A stretch of 64,000 nt of DNA from assembly GCA_963573305.1 (NCBI GenBank), contig OY754337.1, positions 49,675,164 to 49,739,163 on the forward strand, in the 5' to 3' direction. Below the pieces are notes generated by a model that worked only from the letters and a program-made list of their open reading frames with translations, was not told the origin of the DNA and searched no databases. Shown piece after piece: positions 45,660 to 58,092 of the stretch. The DNA comes from Pyrrhosoma nymphula. Its lineage: Eukaryota > Arthropoda > Insecta > Odonata > Coenagrionidae. The stretch's first letter is position 1. Each line of letters starts with the position of its first letter. The position numbers and the translations under genes were made by a program.

Positions 45660-47620
45660 CAAGTTTGTGTCATTTCAATAAATTTCTAAGTAAAACATCT
45701 AGAATTCAACTCATATTTCAAAAACATTTCAGGTATCGCATTGTATTCGAAGGGAGAAATTCAATGTCGGCACTTATCTACAAAACAAACATAGAAATGA
45801 GATTGTAATGCATGAATAATCTATTCAACAACTTCACCTTCTTCGGAAGAATATGATCCAACTCTCCTTAAGAAACCATTCCGTTGTTCCACAAGCAGAT
45901 GCGATTGAAGAATTTCAATCAAGATTGAACTAGATAGAAGTGACCAAATCCCCATGGCCTTCTTCTCTTCCGTATTGCGGTTTCTCTTTGACTCCACAGA
46001 ATACCTAATCGTTTCTCACGTGCCCCGCCAACTTGATTTTAGGCAACCGTTTACGACACCACATTACGATAGGAAGAGATCGGGTTCCCAGTTCATAAAC
46101 TTTCAGTATAAAGACGACTCTCTTTTTAGAAAAGTAGATTTCACTGGAGTCGTTCTCACATTTTTATGATTGAATGCACGAATTCAATGCAAATAAATGT
46201 TTGGCACACTAGAAAGTGATGTTACTAGACAGTGTATAGATACTAACGTTCAAGCAATAACGCATAATCCGTTGTAAACTATCCCTTTCAGATGCGCAGA
46301 CGTAAGTTTAACCACAAAATAACAAAGTTGTATATAGACATTATAAAATACTTGTAATTTCACTTTTAATGGCTCTAATTCATAATTTTCTATTCTACCA
46401 TATCACCAGAGGGTTTTGCAGAGTCCTTTTTTCGTCATAATCTCCACACTTTTTACCTTATTTTTTTAAAATGCTTCTTTCCTTCATACTTTTCCTAAAC
46501 TTTCTCCTTCGAGATCTTATAACCTTTATTTTTTATATGGCCGGTAAACATGCTTAAACAGCACCTCTAACGTAGTCTTTATAAATTGCAATCCAACGAC
46601 CGATTGGCTAATTAAAGATGGGTCACATGCGAATTAACCCCACTAATTCGCCTATCTAAGAAAATGATACATTAGCCAAATGTATCATAGCCAAGTGTAT
46701 CATATGTTTTGGTTAAGGAATGCATTAAATTCCTGAACTAACAGGTATTTCTGCTTAATGTAACTATCCTAGTTTCTCCACCGAAATGCATATAATCTAC
46801 TTCTCTTCCAAAGAGCGCTTTCATCTCCTCTTTCGATTCAATGAGAATTACAGGTTTCTTTTCCACAATGAATGAATTCTTCGCTTGGCTTCGCCATTAA
46901 ATTCAACGAACGTCGATCCTCTGCGATCACACGATGCCTTAATTTCCGAGTTATTTATAAAGAATGGACTTTCTCCACGATACGCTTCCGGCTGAGTTTG
47001 TCGAATTTGAATAGAGAAATAAAATTACCCACACGACTGCTTAAAATATTCTCGGACTACTTAGCAAAGAGGTGACCTTCTCACGGAGTAGGAATAATAC
47101 TCTCAGAAGTGGCAACGACCGTTGAAACAAAACAAATTGAATGCAAATTTCATGCAAATATATCAGAAATGAAAGTTTTCGCTAAAATATCTACTGGTTA
47201 ATGACATCTGGCGTTCCGCATACTAATATGCGATGCACTCTGATTAATCTTTGCAGGAATCTCAAATATTTATCGAGGAACTGGGACGTTGGATAAGGCA
47301 CTGATTAGGTCACATCAAAAGATTACCAATCTCTGTTCGTTCTTTCAAAGAATCGTTCACATAAAAAAAACTGTTTCTTCTACTGAGATGCCCCGCGTCT
47401 TTTTTTTTCAAAATACCGACCTTTCTGTGAAATCAAGACGAGGGGAATCCCAAAAGAAAAATCTAATTTTTTTAATAAATATGGACGGCGAAGTCTTAAG
47501 CTCAGTTCGATTCCCACCCGAGTCGACAGATTTATTTTGCTCTTTCTCACACTATGGAGGTTACACATTCACTTTGGAGGTTAAGATGAATATCGATCGA
47601 AACAACTCACTTGTTTGGGC
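45660..47620. other. Intronic or intergenic AT-rich stretch
   Basis: No recognised gene. The frames at 45954-46169, 46872-47075 and 47289-47624 lack domains. Confidence 0.4.
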
Positions 47621-47624
47621 ATAA

Positions 47625-47720
47625 GGGCGGGATTACGATGGACGTTTCCTGACGTGACGGATACGTACGGTGGCGCTCAGTTTTCCGCCGTCTCCCCGTC
47701 AATCAGGGGTGTATTACGAT
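47625..47720 (+). repeat. Dispersed repeat terminus shared with 29.7 kb
   Basis: GGATTACGATGGACGTTTCC then TGACGTGACGGATACG matches the inverse of 29695-29757. CGGTGGCGCTCAG corresponds to CCGTGGCGTTCAC there. Probably one end of an unidentified DNA transposon. Confidence 0.45.
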
Positions 47721-48616
47721 TGAGGGGAATCTCAGCGCAAATCTTTGACCGTTAATGCAAACGGAGTTATAAATAGTTGCGAAGAAGTTGTTTATTTTAA
47801 TATTTTAAAACCAAAATATAAATAACTCGCAAAAATATAGACAAATATTGCTTCCAAGGGGTAAATTTTTTTGTAAACCTAAAGAGACAGATGGACAATC
47901 TGGAAATGATATTTTATAAGTATTGATAAATAAAAGCTCTCCCCTGATGGGCTGCTGTTGACGTAGCGTGGCGAAGCATTTTCTAAATTTGGTGACGTGG
48001 AGTGACGAAGAAGGCAGGCATGCAAGTTATCAGAATTAAGACATGAATATATTACTCTGCGACGAGATCGGGTAATGAAATGAAATTTTAATGCGGGAAC
48101 CGAAATTTAACACTTAATCATCAAAAAAGAATCTCACAAATTAGCCGAAATCAGTTTGGTTCACTACCAAAATATAATGCAGATGTAGCATAACACTTTT
48201 GGCAGGGAGAAACTATCCCAGGGCTCCTCAAACTCAGTTTTACAATCGACCCCTTCAAGAATAAGTCACTGTCGCGCGTCGCGTTTAAAAATTAAACAAA
48301 ATAATGTGTTAATACGACCTGAACTTAATTTAACATATTAATGAAAATCTATTTACTATTAAAAATATCACGATAACTGATGCATAACGCGCCGAAATGT
48401 AAGATGTAATACGATGATATTTAGCTATTTGTTATGTAAGATATATTAAATTACTTTGATGCCATCCATCCCCAATCAACTCTCGAGCTTGTATCGACCC
48501 TTTTCAATGTCATATCGACCCTGGGGGTCTTTATCGACCACTTTGGGAACCCCTAAACTAGCGTACGAGATAAAATCGTTCTCCATTATTTTGACTGCGC
48601 AGTAGGACGAAGACGA
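47721..48616. other. Non-coding stretch
   Basis: No recognised gene or repeat. Confidence 0.4.
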
Positions 48617-48660
48617 ACATCCTGGTGACGAAGAAATAAGATTCTTCGTCACTAGGATGT
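48617..48660. repeat. Short hairpin, 19-bp stem
   Basis: ACATCCTGGTGACGAAGAA (48617-48635) is inverted at 48642-48660 with one mismatch and a 6-nt loop. The stem is too compact for a typical microRNA precursor, and the surrounding sequence does not extend the pairing. Confidence 0.5.
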
Positions 48661-49489
48661 GTTCTCTGATGTTCTTATTTAAGATGTCATAATAAGCAAT
48701 CATGGTTACATCCTGTAATATCCTGGGGGACAGATCTCAAAACCAAACCAAGCATAAAACCACGAACACCGGCAGCATTGTCAAGATAGCCCTACGACGG
48801 CGTCGTTGACTTTCTTAAGGTCATTTATATCGATGATATTTTACAAAAATATTGAACCGTCGATGAGCACAATTCCGTTGGTTTATGACACACTCGAAAG
48901 AAAAAATCGCGGAGGCAATAGTATAACGTTTTCCCATGATTTTCGCACAAAAAATATTCCCTTCCATTCACGTAACACAACGCATGACATAGAAAACTTA
49001 ACTTGAAAAAATGAGTCTCAAAAAACAAATTCTGCTCGAGCTTGGTGCTCACAGTAGCATCAAATACGTTTTACTTATTGAAAATAATTATTATTAGTGC
49101 AGTCTACCGGTTGTGGTAGGTGTAAATGGAAGATGGTAACAATCCTCTCGACTGACGGAAACAAAACACTTGCTGTTTTCCAAAAATAAAAGATTTAATA
49201 CTAACTACTTTCAAAGTTACTACATCATGCTTCAAGTCAATCGAAGAAGATGAAGAAACATTAAAACTAGTCGGTATTGAGGTAGTTTGAGCGAGATAAC
49301 ACTTCACGTAGAATTTGCTGAATTTTATCCTATTTTAAAGAAAAAACTCATCTTTCCAATGATATCAGAATTTTAACCCCTTTCCGAACTACTTAAACTA
49401 ATAATCGAACAACAACCGAACAACTAATGTAACTTTCTCACAGAAAGATCTCTGATATTTGTGAAATCAATCGTTCCGGGATATCTCAC
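48661..49489. other. Intronic non-coding stretch
   Basis: No exon-like frame bounded by splice sites was found on the minus strand between the two coiled-coil exons in this part. Confidence 0.35.
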
Positions 49490-49654
49490 CTTGAAGGAAA
49501 GAACGAGTTTCAGGACCTGCGCCGCCTGTTCCTGCGCTTCCACCTTGTTGCTCTCGACCGATCTGCGCAGGGAGGCGTCCTCCTCAGAGGCCTGCTTCAT
49601 CTGGTCCAGCGCCACCACGAACGCCTGCTTCATCTCCGTCACCGCGTCTTGCAT
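49490..49654 (-). CDS. Coiled-coil protein, upstream exon
   Basis: Minus-strand exon of 165 nt, exactly 55 codons, phase 0 at both ends. It is preceded by TTTTCTTTCATTTTTTACAG (acceptor) and followed by GTGAGATATC (donor, AAG|GTGAGA). The residues run MQDAVTEMKQAFVVALDQMK, then QASEEDASLRRSVESNK, then VEAQEQAAQVLKLVLSFK: no proline or glycine, heptad-spaced hydrophobics, a strong coiled-coil segment. The methionine at residue 1 is the first codon after the acceptor, so it is not necessarily the start; earlier exons would lie above 49654. It splices in frame to 43260-43405. GC is markedly higher than in flanking DNA, which supports selection. Identity of the protein is unknown. Confidence 0.65.
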
Positions 49655-49712
49655 CTGTAAAAAATGAAAGAAAATAAAACCAATCACTCAAGAGGATAAA
49701 GTAAGGATAATA

Positions 49713-50101
49713 CAGTGGTGCCTTAACTTACGAACCACTCAATATACTAACTTTTTTCGTGCTATGTTTTCGCTTCTAGATACAAACTTATTCTCGAGGT
49801 ACAAACTTACTCTCGAGTTACGAAATTATCCTCGAGATACAAAATTATTCTCCAGATGCGACCTTCGGTACTTATCAAATGCAGCAGATCACAGACTACA
49901 CAACGCGAGCAACAACATTGAGCAGTTTGCTCAAAGGCGCACACTTCCAGCAACACCGATGTACATGGATCATTTTCACGTTTTCCAAATATTTTAGACT
50001 CCGAAAATGGGTTGATTTCCCATACGTTATATGCTAGACTGGCTTTCGAGATACGAATCTCGGACAAGGACGAATCAAGTTCGCAAGTCGAGGTACCACT
50101 C
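49713..50101. mobile_element. 389-bp TIR element with TA duplication and internal 19-bp tandem repeats
   Basis: The left end CAGTGGTGCCTTAACTTACG and inverted right end GAGTGGTACCTCGACTTGCG form about 23 bp of imperfect TIR. TA flanks both sides (49711-49712 and 50102-50103), as for Tc1/mariner-type insertions. Four degenerate ~19-bp units (TCTCGAGGTACAAACTTAC type) lie at about 49775-49860. No transposase. It sits 58 bp upstream (in transcription) of the coiled-coil exon acceptor. Confidence 0.65.
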
Positions 50102-50104
50102 TAA

Positions 50105-51885
50105 CTATTTTCGATTTTTCAAAAATTGTCGGTTTGAAATTTCTAAAAAAAATGTCTTCGACTCTTCCTATGAGTACTTCCAGAATACCCAACTCCATGA
50201 GAATCAAAGTTGGCGGGTTTACGTTGCCAACCCGCTATTTTTCACGGTTTTCTTGGTATATTACCCCATTAGCTCACGAATGTTTGGCACAGCAACCCTA
50301 GGCGGCTAATACGCATATGGAACACGCTCCTCCGTACTAAATCAACATCTTAAAATGAGAATGCGACATATGGGAAAAAGCCCTAGCTTCACTTACCAGA
50401 GAAATGTGTTTCCCCTTTTCACAAACAAACACAGCGAAGCCAAGCGGAACGGACAAAAACATCTCGGCCACTTTGGGATTATTATTTCCTGCGGGCAAAA
50501 AGTTTCTTGAGCACGATTTTCCCCGGCCCGCACTCGTGACAGAACGTTTAAAAGAATTTGCACGCCTTAATAAATCTCTAGTTACCTCGGAGCAATGAAC
50601 AGGCAAGCGGAGTGTTTTTTCGCTCTCAAGAAAAATATTTCCCAAAATTTTCCGCAGGCTAGTTCCCCAACGGACCTCGTTAAACGCGGATGGATACATA
50701 AATTGCCCAATCTGTGTTTTTGAGCTCATTCGAGAAGGTCTAACAAACATTTTCTGAACCTCGAAAACTACGAGCTTTAGACGAGAAAGCCTCGTCGACA
50801 AATTATATTATTATATTTGGAATAAAATGCTACAAATTTGCTACATGGCAGATGGTAACATATAAACAGATTATCAACAAAATTCAGCTTTAACACCTAC
50901 ACCAAAAGTGAACCTCCCACGTCAAAAAGTTGGAGTAAGCAAACAACTATCAATGAACAAAATATTTTGCAAAAGCAATCCTCCATTATATCTTGAGCAT
51001 TGTTTCTTGAAGTTCTTGAGTTTCTTGAAGTTTTCTTGACATTTCTAGTAAAGGGCTCTGCCGGCGGGCTGTTTCAATCGTCAATTGTTCTACTAAGAAA
51101 TGAAAATATTTTTACATTCGCCCTTTGTGACCGGTATTTCACCTTGTGTTGATGATCATTCCCTCACATGTAATTCGGGTTTCCCACTTCCTTTCTTAAA
51201 TCTCCCCAAATAAAAATAACAATTACGGCTTTCCGAGAACAGACTCGACTGTGACGTCAACGTGCCGCAATTTTCGTGACTCAACAATTACGAATGTCGA
51301 ATTACTCCCTAATTACGCCTTTGATTGAAATAAAATTCAGCAAAAATCAACCCCTGATAATAATAGTAAATATAGAGAAGAAATTTGATAAATAATTATT
51401 AGGTTAGTCATGTGGCTAATCAAAGCGATTTTTAAACTAGGCATCAGTTTCTCATCGCATGTGTTATACTTCATTAATTATTTTACACAGGTTTACTTGA
51501 GGTTTTTCACTGAAAGGCTGTTTGGGTCTGTCCACGAAAAAGTATCCAAAATTGGTGTATGATGAAACTATGTAAACTGTCATGCATTGTATATCAAATT
51601 AATAACCAAGTCAAAATCACATGAAAATTGTATTAGAAAATCAAAACTTGATTTTTTTGCTAAAAATCATGCTTTGAATCATCTTGTAACAAAAAGTTAT
51701 AAATTCATTGAAAAAAATACTGAACTTTGGAACCTAAGTAAGGAAGTTGTTAGAATGTTTTATTCATTTTGTTTAATACCATTATATTCTGTAAACATTT
51801 ATTTATGCATTATGTAATTTGGTATCACTGTACCGTATTAAGTTTATTTTATTCAGTACTATACATAATAATACATATTTATGAT
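50105..51885. other. No recognised gene
   Basis: The longest frame is 154 codons on the minus strand (50337-50801), with no domain, signal peptide or splice-bounded structure that I can recognise. The rest is AT-rich. If the coiled-coil gene continues upstream, this is intronic. Confidence 0.35.
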
Positions 51886-54800
51886 GTCACAAGGGGAACA
51901 AAAAGATAAGTAAGTTATTGGGTAAAGAAAAATACTGTATTTATCTACATAAAATTTTGTTTACTCCTAGTTAGTATCTTTCCTGTTAGATGGAACTAGT
52001 TGTCATTAATTTGTTAGACTTGCACAGCCTTCTATAATATTTTTTTAAAATGGTCACGAGTGGAACAAAGTGCAGTGTCCTATGGGGTCCATTAACTGAG
52101 TTCCTGACAATTACCTCTGTGAATGAATATAATCATCGTCAAGAATAAAACAGGCACCTATGTAAAAATGTTGAATAATAGTTCCTAAAGCTACTTTACT
52201 AAGCAAATGAAAAATAACATGTGAATTTAATAATTATGTATACGCGAAAATAAAGTAAATATGCATGCAGGCAATTTAGATATAGGCTCATGTTTTTACC
52301 CTCACCACAGAGTAAATATACTCTGTGCTCTCACACTTGGGGTTATAGGCTTAAACCTAGTTTCAGCAATCTTTAATTCTAGTCTTTAGATGTAAATAAA
52401 AATCAACAAAACCAGTTGTTTTAGTTTTACTAGACCTAGAAGTGAAGTATTGCTGCCAGTAAATTTTGACTCAGGGTTGAAATTAAGAAATAAAAAGTGT
52501 GCGTTCTTATCTTAAATGTTTTATAATCTACCAGTCAAAATTATTCAAGAAAGGCCTAGGCATTTAGTCATAATGTATTATCATGTATCAACTACATCCT
52601 TATTTTGGATGTAGGCCTAGTCTAGATCTTGACTGAAATTGGCCTATACCTATAACATGCTTTGGGTTATTATTTTTCAGACATAAACAAGCAAGTTTTG
52701 TCATGGCCAAAACAAATTCTGAAAGAAAAAGGGCATGGAGGGCCAAACACAAGATGGAAAAAAGGACAAAAAGACAGTTAAAAAATATAATAAAGTATAC
52801 AATGATAAAAAAAGAAAAATAGTTAATCCTCTAGCAAAGCTAATGAAGCAAAAAAATGATCGCATTCAAAAACAAAAAAGTAGGGCAGCTGCACGTCAAA
52901 GATTCCTTCAGTCATCACATGAACCTCAAACTCCAAAAAAAAGTCACCATCTACATTAGGTAAAGCAGTCAAAAATCAATAAATAAATGATTGCCCACGT
53001 CTCCTCGCAGCAGGAGGGTTGTTTTTAACCAGATTTAACGAAATAGAGGGTTTAAGGCTTTTTAAAGAAGATCCTTCTAGAGAATCAGAGTTGATCCTGG
53101 CCGTAAATCAGCAACCGTGACCAAAGGAAAGGAAATTCAAGCTACACGTCACATGCTCTTCACAATAAGTGAAGCCTTTCCACATTTTAAAAAAAGAGTA
53201 CCCACGTGAGCAAATTGGAAGAAGCACATTTGCTTCTTTAAAACCCAAACATATTAAACCATACCAAGACATATCACACAATGTGTGCATACGTAAACAT
53301 CATGAGAATTTTAATGCCGTGCATGAAGCAGTGTCCAAAGTAAGGTCTTTGGAACCTCTCCCGATGAATGCATAGTTAATAATGTCAAAATATGAATGCA
53401 TGAACTCAAGTTGTGAAGTGTGCCAAGCAAAGTTTGAAATGCTTTTCAAATCTGAGTTAGATGATGAAAGTAAGGTAGTACAATACCGGCAGTGGAAACT
53501 GGTTGAAGGGAAGACTGAGGTCATCATCATTGAGCACACACTATTGTACATGCAATTTAAGAGCTGAAAAGTCAGATAAATTATTATATGTTCCATGTTT
53601 TTATAAAATATCATACTCAAACACATTTTAATGAGTCGAGAAAATTGGCATCTGCTCAAAATGCGGTAATTCAAGACTTTGCCGAAAACTATTCTGCTCA
53701 GTATCCAGACAGACAAAATCCAGACAGCTCTCTGGAGTAATCCCCAAGTGTCAATATTTACAGTTGTTGTTTCGTTTGGCAATGGAGTAGATGATCTTCA
53801 GTCATATGCCGTTGTGGCTGATAAAATTACGCACGATCGGTTCTGTGTGGATGTGTTTTTGAGAAAAGTAACCGAGGACCACTTAAAAAGTTTTCCACAG
53901 ATGCAAACATTACATGTATTGTGGCTGTGCTTCTTTTAGCTTCTATGGTTGTGCTTCACAGTTTAAATCTCGTTTCAATTTCAGTAATATTACACTAATG
54001 AAACGAGACTTAAAAATTCATACATTAACACGGTCATTTTTTGCCACCTCACATGGCAAGGGAGCAGTGAATGGTGTAGGGGCCGTAGTTAAACGCCATG
54101 TTTGGAATATAGTACGTGCAAAAAAGGCAATAGTGCGAAATGCAAAGTCATTTGCTGATCTCTGCAGTGACTTGAAGGTACGCATTATTCAGGTCCCTAC
54201 TGACATTATCAAGAAAGTGGAATCCAAACTCAATAAAAATTGGGAAAATGTGGTGGCTGTAAAAGGAACCCAAAGAGTACACCATGTGCTTGCATGAGAC
54301 CCATACCACATACAATGGAAAGTTTTTCCTCAACAGGATACTTATGTCAGTGCCAGTCTTCGTCATTCCAAGTCAGGTGAAAAGAGCTCCTATGATGAGA
54401 TTGATGATGAACACATTGACTCGGGTATTCCAACATCATATTATCCAGAACGCAACTCCACAGGTTCAGTACTGAAACCGGCATTGGGTGACTGGGTAGC
54501 TTTTGTTACTGACGGACAGTGGTTACCAGGGACAGTTGAACAGGTGATAGATGACAGCGTAATAAGGGTGCAATTCATGAAGATTGTGGGACCAAATCGT
54601 TTCATGTGGCCAGAAATAGACGATTTTAGCAATCTTGTACATAATACTGAGTTAACTTGTTTACGTGAGGTCTCCGAGTTGAAGAGGTCTTCTCGTCGAG
54701 GAGCTATCTTTGCAGAATCGGTGAAATTATTCCGTCGCGTGCTAGATTTGTTTATTTCAACATTTTCTTAAATTTACACTATATAATAGATATTACCTGC

Positions 54801-55479
54801 TTCTATATTCCTACTTTTAAAGCACTTTAAACATATAAATACATGTTTATTGGTTAGCTACCAGTTGTAACTGATCGCTATCTGTGTTTGCTTTATTCTC
54901 TTAATTCAGTAGTTATACATGATTCTTCCATGTTTTATTTTTTTTAGACCTAGTATTGTGTGGCAATAAGTATGACCAAGTATGGCAAAGGCCTTTTCGT
55001 GTGTCCACTAAAAAATAATATGTAGCAGTAATGAGGGTTTTTTGTGTACAACACTATATTGGACAATGTGTCACAAGAGGAACAGTCACAAGTGGAACAT
55101 CCTTTTGACATTACTTCCTCACACACGTCATAACTGTGTTACTTTTGGCAACGTTATTTATATATTGATTAATTAAGTTTTATTAACTTCAAGTTAAAAA
55201 GATTACCTCATTTTTAAAATAAAAGTACTATTCATTTTGTAAGAATTTTTGTTTTACTTTAATAATGCTCCTTGGGTACCTGTTCCCTGTCACAAGTGGA
55301 ACAACTTATAAATAATTAAAATTTACCAGGTTGACATATTTGAAAAGGTGAAAAACGTGTATCTTGCATTGTAAGTCTTTTCCTACTTGGTAAAAAAAAA
55401 TTACATCATAAGTTGAATAAAAAACAGATTTGCAAGGCTTTAAGAATGCAAAATACTACAGAATGGTCACAAGTGGAAC
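51886..55479 (+). mobile_element. Decayed DNA-transposon-like element with subterminal 14-bp repeats
   Basis: The motif GTCACAAGTGGAAC occurs exactly at 55085-55098, 55289-55302 and 55466-55479, and with one mismatch at 51886-51899, 52053-52066 and 55070-55083. All six are in the same orientation and lie on both sides of the coding remnant at 52703-54771. Direct subterminal repeats of this kind are typical transposase-binding sites. I did not find terminal inverted repeats, so the true ends may lie slightly outside. A LINE-B fragment begins just beyond the right edge. Confidence 0.6.
52703..54771 (+). pseudogene. Transposase-like protein of an arthropod/cnidarian TE family, broken
   Basis: Reading across several frameshifts and stops gives a consistent protein. 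A basic N-terminus (MAKTNSERKRAWRAKHK at 52703) is followed, one frame over, by KKRKIVNPLAKLMKQKNDRI. A middle region (53150-53480) has FASLKPKHIKPYQDISHNVC then IRKHHENF and NSSCEVCQ. A catalytic-like region (53690-54300) has NPQVSIFTVVV, then a KITHDRF segment, CASQFKSRFNFSNI and FFATSHGKGAVNGVGAVVKR. A C-terminal frame (about 54310-54771) has GDWVAFVTDGQWLPGTVEQV and VGPNRFMWPEIDD, resembling the small SH3/Tudor-like WP module at the end of this family. I recognise the family from many arthropod and Hydra uncharacterised proteins but cannot give a superfamily name. At least four frame changes make it non-functional. Confidence 0.7.
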
Positions 55480-55494
55480 GCTGGATAGACCTCT

Positions 55495-55835
55495 TTGTAA
55501 TTCATCCCATTCTTTTCTCCTTCCAATAATGTCTTCAATTGGCTGTTGAGTCGCAAATGTGCTTAATAAGTTTGTCTCATCTTCTTCCAATGGTTTTCAT
55601 TACACTAATTGATCTCCAACTTTTTGTAGGACTTCTTCATTATTGGATATGATCATATGAATAGACTCGTTCATTTCATCTTCATCATTCTCCGATAACA
55701 CACAACTCCAATTGCTTCCAATCTCTTTTGCTCTGTAGCTGTTATTGTCCAGGCTTCACTGCCGTATAATTTCATGCTCCAAATACAATATGTTTTAACA
55801 AAGTGCTTCCATACTCCCATGCTTGTGTTAATAGA
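55495..55835 (-). mobile_element. LINE-B (RTE-like) reverse-transcriptase C-terminal fragment
   Basis: Minus-strand translation from about 55805 gives FVKTYCIWSMKLYGSEAWTI, then TATEQKRLEAIGV and YRRMMKMNESIHMI with EEVLQKVGDQL. This is the SxxLYGSExWTLxxxDxxRLEAxExxxxRRMLxxxWxDxxxNEEVL region of RTE-clade LINEs. Truncated on both sides. Confidence 0.7.
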
Positions 55836-58092
55836 TGTTAGCTAGTAGACTTGCGTTACCTACTATATCTCAGTTCAGCTGGAGGAATGCCTTTTTTGCC
55901 TAAGGTATTCCGCTTAATACAGCCTTTCTTCCATCACAAGTGATCTACTTCCCAGGTAGCATAATTATTCCACTTGCATCCCCCGCTGAAAAAAACGTCA
56001 ATTTCATTTCGGACGAAGATAACGAGGAAAGTGCACGACTGGGTCGACAGCAAGTACCATATCGTGGTGGATGGTTATAAATATCCGAGACAAAAGCCTT
56101 GGAGCATTTTCCATCTTAGCCACATGCATTTGAAAAAAAAAACAATAGGTGCCCGCAAGCTGGGTTTTCACCGGAAGTATTTCTTATTTTTTCCGTTGCA
56201 AAACGATCCCACCATTCACGGAAATGGAGACGCCCCCTGGTGGTGAAAAAAGAAAGAAAAATCCCACGCCATGGTTTCGCACTATTCGAAGATTCCGTAG
56301 CACAAGGGTTCGCACGGACGATTCTCCATAACGCGTCTTCCCCGCAAGAGTTCGCAAAGATCCAGTTATTCTCGTCGGAAAAATGTAGAGGGAACGCTTT
56401 TTAAGATTAAAATACATCCCGCACCGAGAAACATGCGTGCAACTAATTGGATAGCACGCGAAAAAATCGCGAAATTCCCGCCATTACGCTGCGCTTCGCG
56501 ATATGCGTTTGTCTGGTCTAATAGCTTACGGACTATACAAGAAGTCTCCGCAACACGGAAGAGATGACTGATGAGGGAGTCATTGTTCGCATGCTCAATT
56601 TCAGTAACATCACCTCAGCTTATACCGTATACAATTAGGTTAAGCAAGGCCTTGTCTACATCAGCCACTTAAATGGAGCCTAAAATGGCTTTCTCGGTTA
56701 AATTGCTGACGTAGAAAATGTAAAGACAGGGAGGGTGTATTTAAATCGATTAAAAGTGAGCGCAGTCATATTTTCCTTCAATGTGGCCGTCTTGCGTTTT
56801 ATGTGATTATGTCCCGTGAACGCGTACTTCGCACATTGGCCGAATCAAGTTTATATCAAGCAAGCATAGCACATCAGCTCTTTTAACGATATTAACCAGA
56901 AATGTGAGCGGAATCATAAAACAATAATTCAATCCTGTTGTCAGCGATGTTGACAGCAACATGCAAATCATTTTTCGCCTGCATCTTAAGCTGTCACATT
57001 GGCCTGCATTTTTAGCCTGCAATCTTAGTCTGTGACCAATGCATTGAGCTCGTTTCCTATATCCTGATGATGGTCCAGTAGGATTTAGAATAACGCAGCT
57101 CCAACGGTAGATATATTTCCCTGGTTGGGTGCTTTCATCTAAATGGATTGTGAGGAAATATTATCAGCATATGGAAGAATATTGAATGAAAATTATATTG
57201 AGAAAAATTATGATAGTTAACTCACAATTGGCACGAAATGGATATAAATGACGCTAAATCACAAGCATCCGAATCAAAAATCTTATCCATTCCAGTTTCT
57301 TTATTCGTTCCTTTCAATGTTCAGATGCTCACGCGCTTGGTTCCAGTCATTTGTTTTTACATTCTTCTTTAATGGTGAAGCCTTCACTTTAATGTTCAGA
57401 TGCAGATGCCGTCTTTGCTTAAATGTACACTTCAATAAAGTGTGCCAAAAAATAAAGCTGAAATTTAGCCAAGGAATATGACTCATACTTGCGAAGTTGT
57501 ATGGACAACTAGCGCTAGCATGAGGATGTGGACAAAGAAGGCGTCAAACAAATGAGTGATGGCGAGCGTCATTTACGGAGCAACGTCGAAAACTTGAAGA
57601 GCAGCTCATTAGTAAAATAAAATGTGAAGGAAAATTTAAGAATATTTAAACTACTTATGGCCAATTGCACAATTATTTAGTTATGGAATCAATAATTGTG
57701 ATATTCATCTCGTTAAGGAACTCAGTACAAAGTTCGGGTTGAAGGAATAATTGTTTCCTTAATTTACTGCCAAATAGCCATTACTTCGATCATTTCGCTC
57801 ATTTTCTCATCACCGGCTTAAACCCGTGTACCATGTTACTTATGCACGGTGTAAGTATGGCGCATTTGATTGTTCATTAGCAGCGGTGGCATTATACTCC
57901 TTTCGTTAAGAAAGAAAAAAGGTTTCTCTGCAGGTAGTTGAGAAGGTCGGTAGCAGTTTCGTGTGAGAGAGTGATGCCTCGGATAAGTTTTCAACGCCTC
58001 CCATCTCGTTCCCGTCTGTCTGTCGGTCCGTCCCACGATATTCAGTGGCGAGGAGCGTTCTCTCCCCCTCTCTCTCCCTACTCTCCGCAACA
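55836..58092. other. No recognised gene; CpG-rich patch
   Basis: A CpG-rich patch at 56130-56530 has overlapping frames on both strands. It includes GATTCTCCATAACGCG, faintly like the R2 repeat core. No motif. The remainder is AT-rich. Confidence 0.35.

Noticed and set aside
50337..50801. 154-codon minus-strand frame near the coiled-coil exon
   Set aside because: No domain or splice borders, overlapped by an open frame on the other strand; composition not coding-like.
56320..56345. Fourth R2 repeat copy (GATTCTCCATAACGCG)
   Set aside because: Only ~15 bp match; the downstream R2 blocks are absent.
57050..57110. CTGATGATGG stretch as another hammerhead-like core
   Set aside because: No complementary stem followed by GAAAC could be found at the right distance.
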